64,000 nt of DNA from Longispora albida DSM 44784 (lineage in GTDB: Bacteria > Actinomycetota > Actinomycetes > Mycobacteriales > Micromonosporaceae): contig NZ_KB903814.1 in assembly GCF_000379825.1 (NCBI RefSeq), positions 601,145 to 665,144 of the forward strand, read 5' to 3'. Position 1 is the first letter of the stretch. Each line of letters begins with the position of its first letter. Shown one piece after another: positions 58,777-64,000 of this stretch. The position numbers and the translations under genes were made by a program. Under the pieces are notes generated by a model. It had not been told where the DNA came from, searched no databases, and saw only the letters and a list, made by a program, of their open reading frames with translations.

Positions 58777-58810
58777 GCTTCTAGCGACAGTTGACATACG
58801 TCGGCACGCA
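58777..58810. other. attR
   Basis: Element half: the 20 bases 58777-58796, starting GCTTCTAGCGACAG. Core: TA (58797-58798). Host half: CGTCGGCACGCA from 58799. The 14-bp word is the exact inverse of the one in attL. Confidence 0.82.
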
Positions 58811-59123
58811 CTTCGGCGGCAACCTGTTCTCCATGACCGACCCGTTCTGGATGATCATGGTGCTGCGCAGCATCGGCCCCGGCTACATGGTCTGGGACCG
58901 GGCCGGCGAGATCGAGTTCGTCTCGCCGGGCCGCGGCGACGTCTTCGCCCGCTTCCACCTCACCGACGAGGTCCTCGACGAGCTCCGGGCCGCAACGGCC
59001 GACGGGGACAAGGCACTGCGCTGGTTCGAGACCGACATCGTGACCGCTGACGGCACCGTCGTGGCCAAGGTCCGCAAACAGGTGTACGTCCGCCGCAAGC
59101 TCGCCAAGGTACCGGCGGCCTAA
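58799..59123 (+). pseudogene. 3' fragment of the interrupted DUF4442 gene
   Basis: This fragment encodes the last 108 residues of the DUF4442 protein (VGTHFGGNLFSMTDPFWMIMVLRSIG to RRKLAKVPAA), including most of the hot-dog-like fold. It has lost its start and promoter to the left of the element. A TTG at 58791 inside the element half of attR could in principle start translation, but no ribosome-binding site is seen. Excision of the element at the TA core would restore the full gene. Confidence 0.9.
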
Positions 59124-59126
59124 GCC

Positions 59127-60140
59127 CTAAGCCCACAGGGTGATGCGGTGGTCCTCGTCGGTGACGTAGACGGGGCGGCCGGAGAGTTCCGCGACGCCCT
59201 CGACATTGCGGAAGGGCAGGTCAGCCACCGTCTCGATGGCGATCGGCCCGCTGTCGACGGACAGGTAGAAGCGGATGTGGCGGCAGTGCACGCCGCCGCC
59301 GTGCGGGTGCTGCTCCAGGAGCACGGAATCCTTGCCTGTCGCGTCGATCGAACCCACGATCGCGTCGAACCCGCCGTCCGGCCGGGCCGACAGCGCGCGG
59401 AACCCGAGCAGCTCCGTACCGCCGGTGCCGATCGTCCACACCCGGCCGATCCGGGGCTCCTCGTCCTCCGTGAACAGGCAGTCCGGGTTGAGCAACTCCA
59501 CGAGGACCGGGCGGCCCTGGCTCGTCACCGGGAACCGCAGCCCGAGCAGCAGCGCGCCTGACGCGGAGAAGGCCGCGCCCTCGATGTTCAGCGGCAGGTC
59601 GCCGTGCTGGACCCGGTGCACCCATTTCTTGCCTCGCTCCGTACCCCGCTCCCGTGTGCTCGCGATGAAGGCGTGGTGGATCAGGTGCCCGCCCAGCGCC
59701 TCGATCCCGGCCGCGGCCAGGGCGTCGTTGACGGCGCGGTGCAGGCGGAACTTGTTCCGGGCGACCTCCAGCTTCACCCGGCCGTCCGCTGCCGAGGCCT
59801 CCGGGAACCGAGCGGCGAACGCCCGCCGGGCCCGTAGCGGCCCCTTCTTGCTCCCGAAGTGCGAGCCGAGCACGTAGACGTACCCGTCGCGCCAGGCCAG
59901 GGCCTCGGCGTCCTCGGTACGGCCCGTTTCGGTACCGGCCTCAGCCGGCACGTGCAGAGCCTCCCAGCCGCCGGCCCCGTGCCCGATGAGGACGACGCAC
60001 TCCTCGACCGGCCCCTCGTCGAGCACCGTCCACACCGCTTCCGACCAGCCGTGCGCGGCGAGTACCGCCGGATCGCGGACGGCGAGGAGGTCGGAGGCCT
60101 CGTTGACTCCGGCGGACAACTCGGCGACAGGCAACAGCAT
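59127..60140 (-). CDS. DUF3616-like protein
   Basis: This 337-residue protein resembles DUF3616 proteins. The clearest segment is LPLNIEGAAFSASGALLLGLRFPVTSQGRPVLVELL near residue 180. Repeated strand patterns (YVYVLGSHFGSKKG, VADLPFRNVEGVAELSGRPVYVTDED) suggest a beta-propeller. No signal peptide is present. Function unknown. It is convergent with the DUF4442 fragment and has nothing to do with the element. Confidence 0.65.
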   Translation of the reverse strand: MLLPVAELSAGVNEASDLLAVRDPAVLAAHGWSEAVWTVLDEGPVEECVVLIGHGAGGWEALHVPAEAGTETGRTEDAEALAWRDGYVYVLGSHFGSKKGPLRARRAFAARFPEASAADGRVKLEVARNKFRLHRAVNDALAAAGIEALGGHLIHHAFIASTRERGTERGKKWVHRVQHGDLPLNIEGAAFSASGALLLGLRFPVTSQGRPVLVELLNPDCLFTEDEEPRIGRVWTIGTGGTELLGFRALSARPDGGFDAIVGSIDATGKDSVLLEQHPHGGGVHCRHIRFYLSVDSGPIAIETVADLPFRNVEGVAELSGRPVYVTDEDHRITLWA

Positions 60141-60207
60141 GCCCAGCAGACTAGCCCGTGATCATGAACCCCACGTCAGGCACGCGACGCGTCGACGGCG
60201 GCGGCAC

Positions 60208-60633
60208 CTACCGCCGGCGGCTGCGGTCCCTGGCCGCGTCAATGATCTCCGCGATCAGATCCTCGGGAAGATCGGGCGGCAGGCCATCATCACCACAGCA
60301 CGAAGGCTTGGTTCTCCTCGCGCCCGGCACCCCGGTCCCCAGCAGCTCGTACATGACCGTGTACACATCGGACCCTGGGTCGGAGTTGTCGTGGCGGGCG
60401 ATCAGCACGACCCATGCCGTGTCGCCTTCGAACATGACCACCACGCGCATGTTGTCGCGCAGGTGACGAACACACAGCCGGCTGACCGGAAGGTCCCCCG
60501 CCATCCGGTACTCCATCGCGCCGCAGCCCCGGCGCTCAAGGTCGTCGAGGAACTGGTCATACGCCTTTCGATGCAGGCTCCGCAGCCCGTCAGCTTGCTT
60601 CCCGGCCAGGATGGTCTCCGCTACACGCGGCAT
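60208..60633 (-). CDS. RelE/HigB-like toxin of a toxin-antitoxin pair
   Basis: This 141-residue protein has the compact RelE/ParE-type pattern. A helical N terminus (YDQFLDDLERRG) leads to strands YRMAGDLPVSRLCVRHLRDNMRVVVMFEGDTAWVVLIARHDN, in which the basic LCVRHLRDNMRV run and the HDN end match mRNA-interferase toxins. Its start overlaps the stop of the HTH gene by one base, giving tight coupling. The antitoxin-first order is usual. Toxicity is inferred. Confidence 0.65.
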   Translation of the reverse strand: MPRVAETILAGKQADGLRSLHRKAYDQFLDDLERRGCGAMEYRMAGDLPVSRLCVRHLRDNMRVVVMFEGDTAWVVLIARHDNSDPGSDVYTVMYELLGTGVPGARRTKPSCCGDDGLPPDLPEDLIAEIIDAARDRSRRR

Positions 60634-61229
60634 CAGCCGGCCTCGCCCGGCGGCCCCAGCCGGACCACGCGGCCCTGACCGCGAAGCGCTTGCCCGACGG
60701 ACTCGTGCAGGTCCTCACGGTCGAGCAGAGCCTGGTCCTGCAACCGATACCAGACAGCGTCGAGCAGCCCCCGCCTCGTGCCGGCTTCCCGCAGGCGCCC
60801 GACGAGGTCGGCGACCTTGAGCACTGGTGCGGCTTCGAGCTTCACCGGCCCGCGGCCGCCAACCTTGATCAGCACGCCCTCACTGACCCACTTGCGGATG
60901 GTCGGCTCGGACAGTCCCAGCACCTTGGCCGCCACAGACACCGGCACGGGCTCGATGGTGCCCAGCCAGTGGTTCAGAATCTCGGCGGCCTTCCGCCGGG
61001 TGCCGGAACCTTCAGGCAGCGAGTCGGCGAGGTCCCGGAGCTGGCGGACATGATGGAGGTCGGCACGGAGCCGATCGATCTGCCCAGGCAGAGCGCTCGT
61101 CCGCGGCTGGCCACCCGCAGCGGCAAGGGCGGCACGAACCTTCCGCAGAGCGGCGGACGGCTCACCTCGCTGAGCCGCCTTCCTCAATGCCTTCTGCCCA
61201 GCGGTCGTCGCCGGTTGAGTCTTCGGCAT
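60633..61229 (-). CDS. HTH antitoxin-like protein
   Basis: This 198-residue protein has a basic helical N terminus and a central HTH of MerR/excisionase type (VSVAAKVLGLSEPTIRKWVSEGVLIKV, about 93-118), followed by a helical C terminus. It precedes the RelE-like gene and probably neutralises its product and represses the operon. The 9-bp inverted repeat upstream is its likely operator. It is larger than classical antitoxins. Confidence 0.65.
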   Translation of the reverse strand: MPKTQPATTAGQKALRKAAQRGEPSAALRKVRAALAAAGGQPRTSALPGQIDRLRADLHHVRQLRDLADSLPEGSGTRRKAAEILNHWLGTIEPVPVSVAAKVLGLSEPTIRKWVSEGVLIKVGGRGPVKLEAAPVLKVADLVGRLREAGTRRGLLDAVWYRLQDQALLDREDLHESVGQALRGQGRVVRLGPPGEAG

Positions 61230-61239
61230 CGCCGACTCC

Positions 61240-61271
61240 TAGTTTCGAGTTAAGGCTCTAAATCGAAACTA
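61240..61271. promoter_or_regulatory. operator of the toxin-antitoxin pair
   Basis: TAGTTTCGA (61240-61248) and its exact complement TCGAAACTA (61263-61271) flank 14 bases, just upstream of the HTH gene start at 61229. The local AT-richness marks the promoter. Confidence 0.65.
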
Positions 61272-61304
61272 TACGCCTCGGCGGCGCCTCCAGGCCAGGG
61301 CCGC

Positions 61305-62189
61305 TCAGGCGTTTGCCGCGTCGACGGCGGCGCGGACGAACTCGCGGACGCGTTCCGTCGTGTTCGTCTCCAGCCAGATCGGGCCGCGCAGGATCGGCGG
61401 GGCGTCGTGGATCGGGACGTAGGCGATGTCGGGGCGCGGGTAGTACTGGCGGGAGTGTTCGCCGACCGGCAGCACGCCCTTGCCCATCGCCACGAGGGAC
61501 AGCATCTCGGAGAAGCTCTTGCCGGACGGGCCGGCCGGGATGGGCCTGCCGCCCGGGGTCGCGGCCGGGGTCCGGTCGGCCTTGAAGGCCGCCGAGGTGA
61601 TCCCGGGGTACTGGATCATCGGATAGTCCGCGCAGACCTCGAAGGACACCGACTCCTCGGCCGCGAGCGGGTGCCCGGCTGCGACGGCCAGTACCCGCGC
61701 CTCGCGGAGCAGGGCCGGGCCGCAGGCCATGCCGTCGAAGGGGTACGAGGCGATCAGCACGTCGACCTCGCCGTTGACCAGGCTGGACCGGGTGTTGGCG
61801 AGCTGGGCCTCGCTGATCTCGACGGCGCAGTCGGGGTGGCGGGAGCTGAACAGGTTCACGGCCTTGAGCAGGGCCGGGGCGGTCCACTCCCCCAGGAACG
61901 CCACGCGGAGCTGCCCCGTCACGCCCCTGCCAGCCTCGACGGCCCGGTTGACGGCGGCTTCCATCTCCGCGACGAGCGGGGCCAGGTCCTCGGCGAGGCG
62001 GCGGCCGATCGGGGTCAGCGTGACGACCCGGCTGGTCCGCTCGAACAGCGGCGCGCCGACCCGCCGTTCCAGCTTCTTGATGACGTGGCTGATCCGGCCG
62101 GTGGTGACCAGCAGCTTCTCGGCTGTCCGGCCGAAGTGCAGTTCCCCGGCGAGGGTCAGGAAGGTCTCCACCTCGTGGCGTTCCAGCAT
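61305..62189 (-). CDS. LysR family transcriptional regulator
   Basis: This 294-residue protein has the LysR winged helix at residues 1-60 (VETFLTLAGELHFGRTAEKLLVTTGRISHVIKKLERRVGAPLF). The C-terminal two-lobe effector domain follows from about 90 (GQLRVAFLGEWTAPALLKAV). It is divergent from the glyoxalase-fold gene, with a dyad in the gap. It probably activates or represses that gene in response to a small ligand. Confidence 0.88.
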   Translation of the reverse strand: MLERHEVETFLTLAGELHFGRTAEKLLVTTGRISHVIKKLERRVGAPLFERTSRVVTLTPIGRRLAEDLAPLVAEMEAAVNRAVEAGRGVTGQLRVAFLGEWTAPALLKAVNLFSSRHPDCAVEISEAQLANTRSSLVNGEVDVLIASYPFDGMACGPALLREARVLAVAAGHPLAAEESVSFEVCADYPMIQYPGITSAAFKADRTPAATPGGRPIPAGPSGKSFSEMLSLVAMGKGVLPVGEHSRQYYPRPDIAYVPIHDAPPILRGPIWLETNTTERVREFVRAAVDAANA

Positions 62190-62207
62190 GGTCGCACCCC
62201 GCTCACT

Positions 62208-62224
62208 GTTGAATCCGGTTCAAC
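62208..62224. promoter_or_regulatory. LysR-type operator dyad
   Basis: GTTGAA-tccgg-TTCAAC is a perfect 6-bp-arm dyad with the T-N11-A spacing of LysR boxes. It lies between the regulator and the glyoxalase-fold gene. Confidence 0.65.
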
Positions 62225-62279
62225 GATGGTAGACCTGATCGATCTTGGCTGGCCCGCCGGTTCCCGGCATCGTGAAGGC

Positions 62280-62669
62280 ATGACCACACTGACTGTCACC
62301 GCCTTCGACCACCTCGTCCTCAACGTCAGCGACACCGAGCGCGCCCTCGGCTTCTACTGCGGCCTGCTGGGCCTCGCCCCGGTCCGCGTCGAGGAGTGGC
62401 GGGCGGGCCAGGTGCCCTTCCCGTCCGTCCGGGTCAGCCCGGAAACCATCATCGACCTCGTGCACCGCGACCGTGGCGAGGCCAACGTCGACCACCTCTG
62501 CCTCGTCGTCGAACCCCTCGACTGGCAGCAGGTCATCGACTCCGGCGTGTTCACCGTGCTCGAAGGGCCGGTCGGCCGGTACGGGGCCCGGGGCAGCGCC
62601 ACCTCGATCTACGTGCTCGACCCGGACGGCAACAGCGTGGAACTGCGCTGGTACCCGGCCGGCGAGTAG
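62280..62669 (+). CDS. VOC/glyoxalase-fold protein
   Basis: This 129-residue protein has the vicinal-oxygen-chelate fold. Metal-ligand segments are FDHLVLNVSDTERALGFYCGLLGL at the N terminus, VDHLCLVVEP near 65, and DPDGNSVELRWYP at the C terminus, giving the two His and one Glu set. ATG 62280 is used. Control by the adjacent LysR regulator is likely. It may act in detoxification or as a dioxygenase-like enzyme; the substrate is unknown. Confidence 0.82.
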   Translation: MTTLTVTAFDHLVLNVSDTERALGFYCGLLGLAPVRVEEWRAGQVPFPSVRVSPETIIDLVHRDRGEANVDHLCLVVEPLDWQQVIDSGVFTVLEGPVGRYGARGSATSIYVLDPDGNSVELRWYPAGE

Positions 62670-62718
62670 CACCGTGGCGCTCCACAGTGGCGTGCCCGCC
62701 GGCCACTATGGTGGCACC

Positions 62719-62937
62719 GTGGACGACGAGTACGCCGACGAGGACGACACCGCATACGTCAAGGTCCGGCCCCGGATCTACGACGGGGCGCAGAGCTGTG
62801 GCGACGAGCGGTGCGGCCTGCTGACCGGCCGGGCCATCCTGACCGAGGAGGTGGCCCGGGTGTTCGCGCCGCGCGGGATGGTGCCGTTCGCCTGCCATGC
62901 CGGGTACGGCTGGCACATGCGCGGCCCGCGCGGCTGA
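62719..62937 (+). CDS. small protein of unknown function (72 residues)
   Basis: This acidic protein (DDEYADEDDTAYVKVRPRIYDG) has two cysteines (CGDERCGLL) and a C-terminal FACHAGYGWHMRGP segment that could bind metal through Cys and His residues. GTG 62719 is chosen because a -10-like TATGGT ends six bases before it, which suggests a leaderless transcript. I do not recognise the family. Confidence 0.5.
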   Translation: MDDEYADEDDTAYVKVRPRIYDGAQSCGDERCGLLTGRAILTEEVARVFAPRGMVPFACHAGYGWHMRGPRG

Positions 62938-62953
62938 TCCGCCGGGCCACCGG

Positions 62954-63859
62954 CTACCGCACCCAGATCGTCGACTCCAGGTCGTAGCCGACGGGGCGCT
63001 TGTCGGCCTTGCGGGTGATGTGCAGGTACCCGAGGTCCTTCTCGGCCGTCAGCACGCACATCACCATGACGTCGTCGTCCAGATCGGACTTCGACAGCTT
63101 CGTCTTCCAGTCCTTGGCCGGGGTCTTCTCGCAGTCCTCCTCGGTCGGCATCGGGTCGGAGGCGAAGGTGCCGTACTTCTTGATCTGCGAGACCCTGGCG
63201 TTCTCGTGCAGCACGAGGTCCCCGGTGACGTGGTCGTAGTACATGTCGGCGGAGAAGCCGCCCCGGCTCCGTTCGAAGTCCAGCCCGTTGTCCTGGCTCT
63301 GCGCGTGCAGGTCCCAGCGCTCGTAGTCGATCCGGGCGGCGACCCTGACCCGGTTGGTGCTCGGGCCGCCGTCGTCCCGTACGTCGATAGTGGACCCGGG
63401 GCTGGCGTCGATCACGACGCGGCCGCGTTCGACGGTCTGCTCGAAGGTACCGCTCATCTTGAGTTTCACCTTGCGGCCGGAGCCGATCCGGATCGCCTCG
63501 CAGGTCCTGGGCCTGGACGTGTCGGAGTTCTTCTTGCAGACCAGCAGCTCCGTCACGTCCGGCGTCTGCGGCGGCACGGCCCTGCCTGCCGAGTCCTTGA
63601 TGTCGCCGCTGATCCCGACGCTGAAGATCCCGATCGGCGTGGCGACGGACGCGTTGGCGGAGATGCTCACCTTGCCGTTCGAGTCGATCGTGAGGCTGAA
63701 CGGCGTGAACGGCACCTGCCACGAGAGGTGGCCCATCGGCCGCACCCCTCCGGAACCCTTGGCCTGGTCATCCGGCATCCCCTCCGGCGTGTACCGGGTG
63801 GAGCAGGCGATGGCCACCAGTGCGGTGAGCACGAGAGCGATGACACGGCTACGGCGCAT
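62954..63859 (-). CDS. putative lipoprotein, unknown function
   Basis: This 301-residue protein has a signal peptide with a lipobox (LVAIAC, Cys at residue 19), so it is probably a membrane-anchored surface lipoprotein. The mature part is mainly beta strand (SLTIDSNGKVSISANASVATPIGIFSVGISGDI), with a few cysteines that could pair (ELLVCKK...RTCEAI, EEDCEK...MCVLTA). No known domain was recognised. Confidence 0.7.
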   Translation of the reverse strand: MRRSRVIALVLTALVAIACSTRYTPEGMPDDQAKGSGGVRPMGHLSWQVPFTPFSLTIDSNGKVSISANASVATPIGIFSVGISGDIKDSAGRAVPPQTPDVTELLVCKKNSDTSRPRTCEAIRIGSGRKVKLKMSGTFEQTVERGRVVIDASPGSTIDVRDDGGPSTNRVRVAARIDYERWDLHAQSQDNGLDFERSRGGFSADMYYDHVTGDLVLHENARVSQIKKYGTFASDPMPTEEDCEKTPAKDWKTKLSKSDLDDDVMVMCVLTAEKDLGYLHITRKADKRPVGYDLESTIWVR

Positions 63860-64000
63860 GCCGACACGATATTTCGACGTTCGTCAGTGCGGACCGTCGT
63901 TTGGGGCAGACCTGCTGTCGGCTCCACGCCAGACTTACACAGGCCTGACCCCGCAGGCGTACACCACGGGCGGGCAGCGGGGCGCGCCGGACCCACCGGG
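63860..64000. other. right edge, no gene recognised
   Basis: These 141 bases upstream of the lipoprotein gene hold its promoter region. I see no other feature. Confidence 0.4.

Larger units (their letters stand above)
49813..58798. mobile_element. integrative (AICE-like) element of about 9.0 kb in a DUF4442 gene
   Basis: The boundaries are set by the interrupted host gene and by inverted 14-bp words at both ends. Contents from left to right: serine integrase; large inverted repeat; small minus-strand gene; long hairpin; FtsK/TraB-type translocase; three tiny genes; hairpin-rich noncoding region; four small genes, three of them with WPC modules; XRE/TPR regulator; deaminase-like gene; exported membrane-anchored protein. 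The element is visibly more AT-rich than the host, most strongly in the integrase, XRE and right-end genes. An FtsK-type translocase without relaxase or type IV secretion genes is the transfer mode of actinomycete integrative elements. No replication gene was recognised. Confidence 0.88.

Noticed and set aside
49813..58798. tRNA gene as integration site
   Set aside because: No cloverleaf-like sequence is present at either end; the interrupted DUF4442 frame explains the site fully.

Overview
The window reads as chromosome of a high-GC actinobacterium. GC is very high, third codon positions are almost all G or C, GTG starts are common, genes are packed with 4-bp ATGA/GTGA overlaps, and the families are typical of filamentous actinomycetes (IdeR-type iron boxes, a TioE-type MerR regulator, ClpX-type zinc finger protein, DUF4259, DUF6624, STAND regulators, YD-repeat toxins). 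A Micromonosporaceae or related genus is plausible, but genus cannot be fixed from the sequence alone.

Layout. 1-2.7 kb: the end of a flavin monooxygenase, a STAS protein, an unknown protein and a FhuF-like ferric reductase. 2.8-9.4 kb: a five-gene iron-regulated operon in the order ATP-grasp ligase, NIS synthetase, MFS exporter, NIS synthetase, PLP decarboxylase. This is the gene order of the Vibrio vibrioferrin locus pvsABCDE. Two IdeR-like boxes lie between it and the divergent fhuF-like gene. 9.4-15.1 kb: small regulatory and housekeeping genes, including a TioE-type regulator divergent from an erythromycin-esterase-like gene and a zinc-finger/HTH protein behind two tandem 19-bp operators. 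15.2-22.4 kb: a 2260-residue secreted YD-repeat/RHS protein with a Hint domain and a C-terminal toxin-like tip, followed by its likely immunity gene; composition drops towards AT in the tip. 22.7-27.7 kb: a regulator and two secreted proteases (S1 with P domain; S8 with three tandem repeats). 27.9-44.7 kb: ordinary accessory genes, among them a TetR/flavodoxin/nitronate monooxygenase unit, an adenylation enzyme coupled to an Orn/Lys/Arg-type decarboxylase, a Cys-tailed protein with a two-component system, a MerR-HEAT regulator with its HEAT partner, and a STAND regulator. 44.9-49.6 kb: secreted lectin, M64 peptidase, CocE-type hydrolase and photolyase.

49.8-58.8 kb: a complete integrative element of about 9.0 kb inserted in a DUF4442 gene, whose 5' part (49678-49812) and 3' part (58799-59123) flank it. 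It carries a large serine integrase next to attL, an FtsK/TraB-type translocase, several very small genes (two too short for routine ORF calling), three small proteins with four copies of a CxGC...WPC module, a hairpin-rich noncoding segment, and cargo consisting of an XRE/TPR regulator, a zinc deaminase-like protein and a membrane-anchored exported protein. No replication initiator was recognised. The reconstructed attP is a near-perfect 42-bp dyad centred on TA. 59.1-64.0 kb: host genes again, with a RelE-like/HTH toxin-antitoxin pair, a LysR/glyoxalase-fold pair and a lipoprotein.
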